Notes under the pieces: model-generated
What the model was told of the DNA's origin: nothing
What the model saw: only the letters and a program-made list of their open reading frames with translations
Databases searched by the model: none
Shown here: positions 1-5,778 of the stretch, one piece after another
How positions within the stretch are numbered: the first letter of the stretch is position 1
Layout of the letters: every line of letters begins with the position of its first letter
Assembly (NCBI RefSeq): GCF_035492295.1
Contig: NZ_DATJJK010000013.1
Span: 1-6,046, forward strand
From: Acidisoma sp035492295
Lineage (GTDB): Bacteria > Pseudomonadota > Alphaproteobacteria > Acetobacterales > Acetobacteraceae
DNA: 6,046 bases
Direction of reading: 5' to 3'
Program-made: the position numbers and the translations under genes

Positions 1-1
1 A

Positions 2-355
2 GACGCCCTGCCCGTGACCTGCCTGCCCTATGACGACCGCATCGAAATCCCCGATGGCTTCCGCGCCGAAATCCTCGCGCCCGAACATCCGATCCTGAAG
101 GGGATCACGGGCGAGTGGCCGCTGCTGCTCGGCGCCAACGAGGTCGAGCTCCGGCCCGGCGCCGAAGTCCTCGCCCGCCTGCCGGCCGAGGAAGGCGGGT
201 TTCCGCTTCTCGTGACCGGAACGCACGGGCGCGGCCGCACCGCGGTCTGGACCTCCGACATCGGGCCGCATTGGGTCCCGAACGACTTCGTCGCCTGGAG
301 CGGCTACGGCATGCTGTGGCGCAACCTCCTCGCCTGGCTCTCGAATGCTCAATAA
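2..355 (+). CDS. Glutamine amidotransferase-like (ThuA/GATase1-like) protein, C-terminal part
   Basis: The reading frame is open from base 2 to a TAA at 353-355, so only the last 117 codons are present and the true start lies outside the window. The fragment reads as the end of a class-I glutamine-amidotransferase-like fold. A segment on high-lying targets (EHPILKGI) is followed by a GANEVELRPGAEVLARL strand, a GTHGRGRTAVWTSDIGPHW strand-turn and the closing YGMLWRNLLAWL helix. That order is typical of the GATase1-like/ThuA-like cytoplasmic proteins (PF07090 type), many of unknown substrate and often near sugar metabolism genes. The nucleophile elbow, if there is one, would lie upstream and cannot be checked. 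It converges on the lysR-type gene with 9 bases between the stops and no visible terminator. The fold family is fairly sure; the function is unknown. Confidence 0.7.
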   Translation, partial: DALPVTCLPYDDRIEIPDGFRAEILAPEHPILKGITGEWPLLLGANEVELRPGAEVLARLPAEEGGFPLLVTGTHGRGRTAVWTSDIGPHWVPNDFVAWSGYGMLWRNLLAWLSNAQ

Positions 356-364
356 CCGGCGGGG

Positions 365-1303
365 TCAGGGTGAGCCGCCACGCCGCGCCGCTTCGTCTTG
401 CCGGTCCCACTGCCGGCGGATGATGCCAATGAGCGAGCGCAGCGCCGGATGGCTCTGCCGGCGGCTCGGGTAATAAATGCAGAACCCCGCACCAGGGGAG
501 GCCCAGTCCGGCAGCACGAGCTCCATCCGGCCGGCACGAAGATCCTCCTTGATCAGGGGTTCCAGCACGTACCCCACGCCGAGGCCCGCCCGGATCGCCG
601 AGAGTTGGGTATGGGTATCGTTGAACGTCAGCGTGCCCGGTACGTCGAGCCGCATCAGGCGGTCACCTTCGCCCAATTCCCAGCGATAGACGGCATTGTT
701 GCCCAGCCGCAGTTTAAGGCAGCGATGCTGCTGCAGAGCCGCCGGCTGGGCCGGCCGCCCGTGGCGGTCGAGATAGGCGGGGCTTGCCGCCAGCACCCAG
801 CGCAGCGGCGGCGTCAACATCACCCCCACCATGTCCTGCGGCACGGCATCGGCATAGCGGATGCCGGCGTCGAAGCCCTCGGCCACGATGTCCACCGGCC
901 GGTTCTCCACAGTGATGGTCAGCCGCGTCTCGGGGAAACGCGCCGCAAAGAGCGGCAGGGCCGGCTCGAGCAGCAGATGCGCGCCGTCGACCGGTACGTT
1001 GAGGCGAAGCTCACCGAGCCCCGCCGCCTGCTCGGCCGCGGCCGCCTCGAGTGCCCGGGAAATCGTCTCGAACCCTTCCTCCAGCCGCGCCGCGAGTTCG
1101 AGCCCGGCAACGGTGGGTGCCACGGAGCGGCTGGTCCGGTTGAGCAGCTTCACCTGGAGTGCTGCCTCCAGCCGCCGCAGGGCATGGCTGATGGCCGAGG
1201 CGGTAACGCCCAGTTCGATTGCCGCGCCCTTGAGGCTGCGATGGCGTATGATCACCACGAAAGCGCTCAGATCGGCGAGGGTCGTGCGGGAGAGCAGCGG
1301 CAT
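365..1303 (-). CDS. LysR-type transcriptional regulator (CrgA-like effector domain)
   Basis: A 312-residue protein of normal LysR length. The N-terminal winged helix-turn-helix spans about residues 5-65, with recognition-helix sequence VTASAISHALRRLEAAL and the wing NRTSRSVAPTVAG. After a linker helix (about 68-92), the effector-binding domain runs from about 95 to 300. It contains LRLNVPVDGAHLLLEPALP and GFDAGIRYAD, as in the PBP2_CrgA-like group. The C-terminus ends in a charged tail. LysR regulators bind T-N11-A boxes as tetramers and usually act on a divergent neighbour in response to a small ligand. Here the neighbour is the aldo/keto reductase, whose start lies 113 bp away, and two boxes are visible in the gap. 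The ATG at 1303 is chosen because it starts the HTH at the usual distance. No good Shine-Dalgarno is seen, as a LysR box occupies that position. The ligand is unknown. Confidence 0.93.
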   Translation of the reverse strand: MPLLSRTTLADLSAFVVIIRHRSLKGAAIELGVTASAISHALRRLEAALQVKLLNRTSRSVAPTVAGLELAARLEEGFETISRALEAAAAEQAAGLGELRLNVPVDGAHLLLEPALPLFAARFPETRLTITVENRPVDIVAEGFDAGIRYADAVPQDMVGVMLTPPLRWVLAASPAYLDRHGRPAQPAALQQHRCLKLRLGNNAVYRWELGEGDRLMRLDVPGTLTFNDTHTQLSAIRAGLGVGYVLEPLIKEDLRAGRMELVLPDWASPGAGFCIYYPSRRQSHPALRSLIGIIRRQWDRQDEAARRGGSP

Positions 1304-1305
1304 CG

Positions 1306-1341
1306 TTGAATGCAGTTCAAGCTATCAATGAATGACGCGCA
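1306..1341. promoter_or_regulatory. Two LysR-type boxes between lysR-type gene and aldo/keto reductase
   Basis: Box 1 (1306-1320) is TTGAATGCAGTTCAA, a perfect 5-bp inverted repeat that contains the T-N11-A core TGAATGCAGTTCA (1307-1319). Box 2 (1329-1341) is TGAATGACGCGCA, again T-N11-A and sharing the TGAATG half-site. The boxes are 22 bp apart, about two helical turns, as for recognition and activation sites of LysR proteins. Box 1 lies 2 bases upstream of the regulator's ATG, so binding there should also repress the regulator. The assignment is inferred from pattern and position. Confidence 0.5.
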
Positions 1342-1374
1342 TTACCGCACCTCTGTGCCCTGGCGCCAAGCGCC

Positions 1375-1380
1375 TATATC
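1375..1380 (+). promoter_or_regulatory. Possible -10 element for the aldo/keto reductase
   Basis: TATATC stands out in the GC-rich leader 37 bases before the reductase ATG. The matching -35 position (about 1353-1358, CTGTGC, 16-bp spacer) is poor, as expected for a promoter that needs an activator bound at the LysR boxes just upstream. A GGCGC-CAA-GCGCC inverted repeat (1362-1374) fills the spacer; its meaning is unknown. Confidence 0.3.
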
Positions 1381-1416
1381 GAAGGGCAGCAGTCTCACGG
1401 GGCGAAGGGAAAGAAT

Positions 1417-2412
1417 ATGGAATCCATCGAAATCGGCCGCAGCGGGGTCAAGACTTCGCGTGTCGGCCTTGGCACATGGGCGATCGGCGGCTGGATGTGG
1501 GGCGGCACGGACGAGAAAGAAGCAATCGCCACCATCCGCTCCGCAGTTGAACGCGGCATTACGCTGATCGACACCGCACCGGTCTATGGCTTCGGAAATT
1601 CGGAAGAGATCGTCGGAAAGGCCCTCGTTGAGGGCGGGCTGCGCGCGAAGGCGCAGATCGCCACCAAGCTCGGCCTCGCTTGGAAGGATGGCAAGGTTTT
1701 CCGCGATTCCCGCAAGGGCCGCATCGAGCAGGAGATCGAAGATAGTCTCCGGCGCCTGCAGACGGACGTCATCGACCTCTACCAGGTCCACTGGCCCGAT
1801 CTCGAAACCCCCTTTGAGGAGACGGCGGAGGCACTCCAGAAGCTCCTGGACAAGGGGAAGATCCGTGCCATCGGGGTCAGCAATTTCTCGCCTGCACAGA
1901 TGGATGCTTTCTCGCAGGTTGCCCGGCTCGATTCCGTCCAGCCGCCCTATAACCTTTTCGAGCGCGGGATCGAGGCCGACGTTCTGCCCTATTCCACTGC
2001 CAAGGGGCTGACGGTGCTGAGCTATGGCGCGCTCTGCCGCGGTCTGCTGAGTGGCCGGATGACGGCCGAGACCCGCTTCGAGGGAGACGATCTGCGCCAG
2101 AAGGATCCGAAATTCCAGCCCGGGGTCCTGCCCAAATACATTGCGGCGGTTAACGCGCTGGACAAGCTGGCACGGGAACGCTTCGGCAAGACCGTCGTCG
2201 CCCTGGCCGCGCGCTGGGTGCTGGACCAGGGGCCGACCATCGCACTGTGGGGCGCACGCCGTCCGGACCAGCTCAACGCCATCGCCGATGTCGAAGGCTG
2301 GAAGATCGACGATGCCGCGAAAGCGGAAATCGACGCGATCCTCAGCCGCACGGTGCCCGAGCCGATCGGCCCGGAATTCATGGCGCCGCCGACACAGCGC
2401 CCGGCGCTCTGA
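1417..2412 (+). CDS. Aldo/keto reductase, AKR11/YhdN type
   Basis: A 331-residue NADPH-dependent oxidoreductase with the (beta/alpha)8-barrel layout, probably reducing aldehydes or ketones in the cytoplasm. The catalytic tetrad is intact: Asp52 and Tyr57 in IDTAPVYGFGNSEE, Lys84 in IATKLGL and His125 in LYQVHWPD. The cofactor-side motifs GKIRAIGVSNFSP (147-159) and IALWGARRPDQL (275-286) are also present. From memory, the whole sequence, including the GTWAIGGWMWGGTDEK start, the LCRGLLSG loop and the EPIGPEFMAPPT end, closely parallels Bacillus subtilis YhdN (general stress protein 69, AKR11B), also 331 residues. The ATG at 1417 has a GAAGGGA Shine-Dalgarno at 1404-1410, 6 bases upstream. It is transcribed divergently from the LysR-type gene, its likely regulator. 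It is monocistronic, ending at a strong terminator. The physiological substrate is not known. Confidence 0.95.
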   Translation: MESIEIGRSGVKTSRVGLGTWAIGGWMWGGTDEKEAIATIRSAVERGITLIDTAPVYGFGNSEEIVGKALVEGGLRAKAQIATKLGLAWKDGKVFRDSRKGRIEQEIEDSLRRLQTDVIDLYQVHWPDLETPFEETAEALQKLLDKGKIRAIGVSNFSPAQMDAFSQVARLDSVQPPYNLFERGIEADVLPYSTAKGLTVLSYGALCRGLLSGRMTAETRFEGDDLRQKDPKFQPGVLPKYIAAVNALDKLARERFGKTVVALAARWVLDQGPTIALWGARRPDQLNAIADVEGWKIDDAAKAEIDAILSRTVPEPIGPEFMAPPTQRPAL

Positions 2413-2453
2413 GACAAAAGGGCCCGGTTCGCAAGGACCGGGCCCTTTTTGTC
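2413..2453. terminator. Bidirectional intrinsic terminator
   Basis: Arms AAAAGGGCCCGGT (2416-2428) and ACCGGGCCCTTTT (2437-2449) pair perfectly over 13 bp around an 8-base loop. Pairing extends by GAC/GTC past a single bulged T. A T-run (2446-2450) follows the stem on the plus strand and an A-run (2416-2419) precedes it, so it can terminate both the aldo/keto reductase and the convergent lipoprotein gene. The outer arm overlaps the lipoprotein stop codon (2452-2454). Confidence 0.9.
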
Positions 2454-3111
2454 AGGCGGTGCCGGGCCAGGACCAGCCTGCGCCGCGATAGTATATCCGC
2501 AACTCGTCCAGGATCGCAGTCGCCGTATGCGCCGAGGTCTGAGCGAGACCGCCCTGCAAATTGAGGGCGAGGTTGATCCCGCCGCCAACAGCCATATGGA
2601 TGGCGTTTCCGGTCGCGAGCGCGATGCCGCCCGGCAGGATCAGGCCGGGCTTCATCCCCGTATCGCTCGAGGTATCGAAGGCGGTGAGCGGCATGGCGGC
2701 GGCAGAGCCGGCGGGCAGCAGTTCGGCCCGCGCTTCGAGCCGCGCGCGCCCGGCGCCGAAGCCGATGACGAGGCGTTTCGCACGACTTCCGGGATCGACC
2801 CGGGTGAGGGCCACATGCAAACGGACCGCTCCGGGAACTGACAGGCCCGGCGCCGCCGGTTGGGCTGCGAGTCCGGCTTTGACGAGACAACGCATCAAAT
2901 CGCTCCGCAGCTGGCGGGCCGCGGCTTGCTCGTCCTCAGCCTCCGCCGCGTTCCGCGCCGGGCCGGTTTCGACATCCACGAGAATCTCGCGGGGTGGCGG
3001 CCCGACCGCCCTGGTCGAGGCGATATCGCTCACATGGGCGCCCGCGCAGCCGGCGAGGCAGAGCAGAAGGGCTGCGAAAGCGAGGCCGCGCGCAGAAACT
3101 GGAACCCTCAC
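2452..3111 (-). CDS. DUF4410-like lipoprotein
   Basis: A 219-residue protein with a lipoprotein signal peptide: basic start, hydrophobic core AFAALLLCLAGC and lipobox Leu19-Ala-Gly-Cys22. The mature protein should be lipid-anchored in the envelope. The middle holds RQLRSDLMRCLVKAGL (66-81) and the segment GSRAKRLVIGFGAGRARLEA (108-127), typical of DUF4410 lipoproteins, whose function is unknown. A Gly-rich hydrophobic stretch follows (about 154-190). The start is the GTG at 3111: it sits just before the signal peptide and overlaps the TGA of the upstream gene as GTGA, so translation is probably coupled. The frame stays open upstream to 3672, but that part lies antiparallel in register to another gene and lacks a signal peptide, so I do not use it. 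It ends at the shared terminator. The DUF assignment is by motif memory. Confidence 0.82.
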   Translation of the reverse strand: MRVPVSARGLAFAALLLCLAGCAGAHVSDIASTRAVGPPPREILVDVETGPARNAAEAEDEQAAARQLRSDLMRCLVKAGLAAQPAAPGLSVPGAVRLHVALTRVDPGSRAKRLVIGFGAGRARLEARAELLPAGSAAAMPLTAFDTSSDTGMKPGLILPGGIALATGNAIHMAVGGGINLALNLQGGLAQTSAHTATAILDELRIYYRGAGWSWPGTA

Positions 3112-3470
3112 GGGACGTAATAGACTGGCGGCGGTGCGTAGCCCACCGGGGGCGGCGCCGCGTAGACGACCGGCGGCGACACGTAGACCACGGGCGGTGG
3201 TGCGACATAGGCGGGGCGCGACGCGGCCGCCACACCCACCGCCGTGCCGACCGCAAGCCCAGCAACCCCGGCCGCGATCGCGGCGCCGCCTCCATAGCAG
3301 CACGGATGGCGACCGTAATAGGGATGCCCATAATAGCGCGGCCCGCCCCAATGGCTCACTGTGCCACCGTGTGGGCCATGATAGGTCCAGCCAGCGGCAT
3401 GGGCGGCAGGCACGATGCCCTGCGCCGCAAGGGCTGCCAGCGCTGACGCAAGAAAATGACGACGGATCAT
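3108..3470 (-). CDS. Small exported His/Cys-, Pro/Tyr-rich protein
   Basis: A 120-residue protein I do not recognise by name. The ATG at 3470 is preferred over the one at 3485 because GGGAG lies 8 bases ahead of it and it starts the signal peptide directly. The N-terminus MIRRHFLASALAAL resembles a twin-arginine signal (RRxFL), with likely cleavage after AAHA (about residue 25). The mature protein has a His/Tyr/Cys-rich segment (His31, 34, 40, 49, 55; Cys57-Cys58). A glycine-zipper-like hydrophobic stretch, GVAGLAVGTAVGVA, covers about 68-81. The tail (88-120) is made of Tyr-Val-Ala-Pro-Pro-Pro-type units. Metal binding by the His/Cys segment and membrane or envelope association through the zipper are inferences. 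It is translationally coupled to the lipoprotein gene downstream, suggesting that the two act together at the cell surface. Confidence 0.78.
   Translation of the reverse strand: MIRRHFLASALAALAAQGIVPAAHAAGWTYHGPHGGTVSHWGGPRYYGHPYYGRHPCCYGGGAAIAAGVAGLAVGTAVGVAAASRPAYVAPPPVVYVSPPVVYAAPPPVGYAPPPVYYVP
3111..3209 (-). repeat. Imperfect tandem repeat coding for Pro/Tyr-rich units
   Basis: Degenerate 21-24-base units (minus-strand equivalents of GTAGACGACCGGCGGC) encode successive YVAPPPVV, YVSPPVV, YAAPPPVG, YAPPPVY blocks at the end of the small exported protein. Copy number could vary between strains by slippage. Confidence 0.6.
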
Positions 3471-3592
3471 CAGTTGTGCTCCCATCTCTGCGGATCATGC
3501 CGCATAGGGCTGATACGGGGTGGGAGCGGATTTCCGACGGCACAATAGACGTTCCGTATGACAGAGAGACGGCCGCTGGATGGCCGGCCGCT
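3471..3592 (-). promoter_or_regulatory. Gap between sensor gene and exported-protein gene: probable promoter region
   Basis: This 122-bp gap separates the sigma/anti-sigma/sensor unit from the exported-protein/lipoprotein pair. Just after the sensor stop, CGGCCG (3585-3590) and CGGCCG (3570-3575) can form a 6-bp hairpin followed on the minus strand by TCTCTCTGT, at best a weak terminator. Further on lies GTCGGAAAT (minus strand, 3538-3530), a GGAA-type ECF -35-like element also found before the sigma gene. No convincing housekeeping promoter is visible. Confidence 0.35.
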
Positions 3593-4066
3593 TCAGTGCG
3601 CGCCCATGCGCTCGGACTTACGTTCAGCCACCAGCTTGCGGCGGCCCTCCGGCGAAATTTGCCCCAGCGCATCCGTCAGCGGCCCACTGAACGCATCGAA
3701 GAAAGCGTCCCAGGCGCTGTGCCACGTCGCAAAAGCCGCCCGCAGGTGAGTCTTGTCGAGAGGCTGTGCCAGGACCTGCGCCTCGAGACCGATGCGAGCG
3801 GCCTCCAACCTTTGCGCGGCCCCCACATAGGCAGGCGCATCCTTGCTGAGCACGGCACGAAAGGCGGCGGCATCCTTGGGGGCAAGACTTGCCTCCATAT
3901 GCGCCAGGGCGCGCGCGAGCGGGCTGCGATCAAGCTGCGAATGCAGGCGACCCTGCAGAACATGGCCGACGATCAGCGCAACGAAGAAAAGGTTGAGCAG
4001 GATCGACAGCGGCAGCAGGAACCGGCCAGCGCGTCCGCTACGAGAGGTCTTGTCCAGCATGATCAT
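3593..4066 (-). CDS. Membrane-anchored periplasmic heavy-metal-sensor-like protein (CnrX/Metal_resist type)
   Basis: A 157-residue protein with a short basic cytoplasmic start, one transmembrane segment (about 16-34, FLLPLSILLNLFFVALIVG) and a helical periplasmic domain. The helices SPLARALAHMEASLAPKDAAAFRAVL and QRLEAARIGLEAQVLAQPL, and the closing ISPEGRRKLV (137-146), fit the Metal_resist/periplasmic heavy-metal-sensor family related to CnrX, ZraP and Spy. Possible ligands are His35, His42, His56/Met57, His107, His116, Met154 and the terminal His157. No cysteine is present. The ATG at 4066 is chosen because it overlaps the TGA of the anti-sigma gene as ATGA; Met at 4060 is an alternative. 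No Shine-Dalgarno is seen, so translation is probably coupled. With the upstream sigma and membrane protein it forms a Cnr-like trio. Metal specificity is unknown, and a chaperone-like envelope stress role is possible. Confidence 0.8.
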   Translation of the reverse strand: MIMLDKTSRSGRAGRFLLPLSILLNLFFVALIVGHVLQGRLHSQLDRSPLARALAHMEASLAPKDAAAFRAVLSKDAPAYVGAAQRLEAARIGLEAQVLAQPLDKTHLRAAFATWHSAWDAFFDAFSGPLTDALGQISPEGRRKLVAERKSERMGAH

Positions 4067-4545
4067 GAGAAGCCGAAGAGGTGGAGCGGGCCGGGCTGCA
4101 ACAGAGTCATGACCGTCTCCGCAGATCCCGCGGAAACGGTCAGATAGCCGAGCACAAGCCCGCCGGCCACGGCCAGGCCGCCGCCCGTCGCCACCCCGAA
4201 CCATTCCAGCCGTCCCAGCGATACGCCCCCGAAACCAGCGACAAGCCAACCGCCGACCGCCGACCTGCGCGCCGGTGCCTCGGGCGCTGCAATCGCGGTC
4301 GCAACATGGCCGCGCAACCGAGTGAGCGCCGCTTCAGCCTCCGTGCCATGCCAGAGCGCCCGATCCTCAGCCTTGCTTGCCTCATCAAAGGTCCAGTCGA
4401 GTACTCTCGCATCAGCCAGAATCCTCTGCGCATCCACGCTGGAGGCCGCAAGCCGTTTGGCCTCGGCACGCGTTTCCTCCGGCCAGCGCGCGAGATCGGC
4501 ACCGTAGCTCTCCGCCAGAGTTGCAAAGCGCCTGAGCGTCAACAT
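4063..4545 (-). CDS. Single-pass membrane protein, putative anti-sigma factor
   Basis: A 160-residue protein immediately after the ECF sigma gene. The cytoplasmic part (1-110) opens with LRRFATLAESYGADLARWP, a short motif common in alphaproteobacterial membrane proteins paired with ECF sigma factors. It continues as charged helices with Trp51 and Trp65. One transmembrane segment follows (about 116-138, VATGGGLAVAGGLVLGYLTV) with a short outer tail. It has no HxxxCxxC zinc-binding anti-sigma motif, so the anti-sigma role rests on position, topology and the conserved start. The ATG at 4545 has GGAAGGA 6 bases upstream. An ATG at 4551 overlaps the sigma stop as ATGA but puts that same element at zero spacing, so 4545 is preferred. 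Both ends overlap or abut neighbours, meaning tight co-translation with sigma and sensor. Confidence 0.75.
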   Translation of the reverse strand: MLTLRRFATLAESYGADLARWPEETRAEAKRLAASSVDAQRILADARVLDWTFDEASKAEDRALWHGTEAEAALTRLRGHVATAIAAPEAPARRSAVGGWLVAGFGGVSLGRLEWFGVATGGGLAVAGGLVLGYLTVSAGSAETVMTLLQPGPLHLFGFS

Positions 4546-4547
4546 CC

Positions 4548-5129
4548 TCATTCCTTCCGACCCCCGTATGGCCGCATGCGCTCGCGCAGATGGTCGCGCG
4601 CCCGTGCCAGCAGACGCTCCACCGCCTTCGCCGACAAGCCCAGGATACGCCCCGCCTCAGCGCCGGACACACCCTCGTCATAGACCAGCGTCAAAACCGC
4701 CCGCTGGCGCGCGGGCAACGTGCCAAGCGCCGCACGCAGCGCCACGTCACGCTCGCGGACCGCCACCATCTCTTCCGCACCCGGCCCCTCGTCGATCGCA
4801 TCATAATCTTCCGGCATTTGATCGGGCGCGATCCGGCGCCGCTGATCGATGCAAAGGTTGACGACGATCCGGTATAGCCAAGTGCGGAACTGCGCCCGGC
4901 CGGGATCGAAACGCCCGGCCTGAGACCAGGCCCGCACCATCGCCTCCTGCACCACATCTTCCGCGATCACCTTGTCCGGAATGACCCGGGAGGCGACCCG
5001 CAGCGCAAAGGCGCCGTGACGGCCGACAATCTCGTCAAACGCCCGCCGGTCACCCTGCGCGGACCAGAGGATGAGCATCTCGTCCGCCGCCTCGCCATAG
5101 GTCTGTGGTCCGGTCTGGCGGAAATTCAC
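4548..5129 (-). CDS. ECF-family RNA polymerase sigma factor
   Basis: About 193 residues with the two-domain ECF layout. Region 2 covers about 15-100: GDRRAFDEIVGRH, then DVVQEAMVRAW (58-68) and the DNA-melting/-10 segment FRTWLYRIVVNLCIDQRRR (81-99). An acidic linker (DYDAIDEGPGAEEM) leads to region 4 (138-185): LPARQRAVLTLVYDEG and the -35-reading helix LSAKAVERLLARARDHLR. It has no SnoaL or other C-terminal extension. It should direct RNA polymerase to a small regulon once released from the membrane protein encoded next. The start is uncertain. GTG at 5129 gives the usual short lead before region 2; TTG 5141 and ATG 5078 are alternatives. The frame also runs to an ATG at 5273, but those 48 extra residues are Arg-rich and not ECF-like. 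The family is certain; the subgroup and regulon are not. Confidence 0.92.
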   Translation of the reverse strand: MNFRQTGPQTYGEAADEMLILWSAQGDRRAFDEIVGRHGAFALRVASRVIPDKVIAEDVVQEAMVRAWSQAGRFDPGRAQFRTWLYRIVVNLCIDQRRRIAPDQMPEDYDAIDEGPGAEEMVAVRERDVALRAALGTLPARQRAVLTLVYDEGVSGAEAGRILGLSAKAVERLLARARDHLRERMRPYGGRKE

Positions 5130-5159
5130 ACCTGCCGACAAAAGCCGCGTCCGCCCAAA

Positions 5160-5168
5160 ATTTCCGAC
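5160..5168 (-). promoter_or_regulatory. Possible ECF-type -35 element upstream of the sigma gene
   Basis: On the minus strand GTCGGAAAT lies 31-39 bases before the GTG at 5129. The identical 9-mer stands before the exported-protein gene at 3530-3538. GGAA is the usual core of ECF -35 elements, so this could be the autoregulated promoter. No shared -10 is obvious, which keeps confidence low. The rest of the 5130-5326 interval shows no other signal I can support. Confidence 0.25.
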
Positions 5169-5326
5169 CCCCAGACCTGACCACGCCGCGCGATTACGAG
5201 ACGGAGGCCGCACCATCCGCGCGGCCCCATCAGGTCGATACGCAAGACGGCGCGCCATCCCCCTCGCTCTCATGGGTCATCCATGGGCGTGTCGACCGCG
5301 CGATGCACGGAGGGAAAGGCGCGCGA

Positions 5327-5614
5327 TCATGAGCCGCCCTGCGCCTTTTGCGCGGCCTGAACCGATTGCAGAGCCTTCAGGCAATCGGGCGACAAGCTCT
5401 GCGCATGCTGCCTCAGGCAGGCGATGATCCGGCCGCCGCCGGGCGAAGTGCCCGAACAATAGGCGTTGTAATCGGGCATGCAAGCTTGGCGCATTGCCTT
5501 GGTGCCAGCCGGTTGCGCCGCGGCGCCGACCGCTAGGCCCGGCAGGGCGATGCACCCGCCGAGCAGCGCGCAACACAGGCGTGACGAGAGGCTGGCGAGG
5601 ATTTTGCGAGACAT
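5327..5614 (-). CDS. Small secreted cysteine-rich-repeat protein
   Basis: A 95-residue protein with an N-terminal signal peptide, hydrophobic through about residue 33, with likely cleavage near AAA-Q. The mature part carries one cysteine-rich repeat (PF00839/GLG1-like in pattern). Cys45, Cys53, Cys66 and Cys77 sit in ACMPDYNAYC, then PGGGRIIACL and LSPDCLKAL; two disulfides in the periplasm are likely. Function is unknown. In my recollection such proteins often accompany alphaproteobacterial ECF or stress loci. LLGGC (17-21) faintly resembles a lipobox, but hydrophobicity continues past it, so signal peptidase I cleavage is favoured. The ATG at 5614 has AGGAG 6 bases upstream. It lies 197 bp before the sigma gene on the same strand and could be in its operon or be one of its targets. 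It is divergent from the cupin gene. Confidence 0.82.
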   Translation of the reverse strand: MSRKILASLSSRLCCALLGGCIALPGLAVGAAAQPAGTKAMRQACMPDYNAYCSGTSPGGGRIIACLRQHAQSLSPDCLKALQSVQAAQKAQGGS

Positions 5615-5729
5615 GTCCCTCTCCTGATGTCTGCGAAGTGCGGCCCCGTGGGGTTCGCCTTCTTGCTACGCGACAGCAGGCCACCTCCCCCGTGGTGCTC
5701 CAAGAGATAGGCGGGGGACCGGACTGATG

Positions 5730-5741
5730 AACTCGCGAGTT
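5730..5741. promoter_or_regulatory. 12-bp perfect palindrome in the divergent region
   Basis: AACTCGCGAGTT is a complete palindrome located 116 bp upstream of the cysteine-rich-repeat gene and 131 bp upstream of the cupin gene. It has no loop, so it is more like a binding site than a hairpin. Whether it is an operator is unknown. Confidence 0.3.
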
Positions 5742-5778
5742 TTCCAGGTGTGGAGACGCCGTGGAACAGGCCGGGGCG

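Noticed and set aside
398..1309. Plus-strand open frame of 303 codons
   Set aside because: It is the mirror of the LysR-type gene; the translated product has no recognisable fold and a composition typical of antisense frames.
3546..3558. GGAAC on the minus strand in the gap before the exported-protein gene, as an ECF -35
   Set aside because: No CGTT/CGTC-like -10 lies at 16-17 bases; the spacing to the nearest CGTC-like sequence does not fit.
3561..3591. CGGCCG hairpin after the sensor gene as a full terminator
   Set aside because: The 6-bp stem of self-complementary CGGCCG units is followed by TCTCTCTGT rather than a T-run; kept only as a weak possibility in the gap entry.
3112..3672. Upstream extension of the lipoprotein frame (total 406 codons)
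   Set aside because: The extension overlaps the exported-protein gene in another frame, is Arg/Trp/Gly-rich and would bury the lipoprotein signal peptide; the GTG at 3111 explains the gene fully.
2561..4147. Plus-strand open frame of 528 codons
   Set aside because: It lies antisense to three well-supported minus-strand genes, is Arg/Ala/Pro-rich with no domain, and is explained by high GC content removing stops in the opposite strand.
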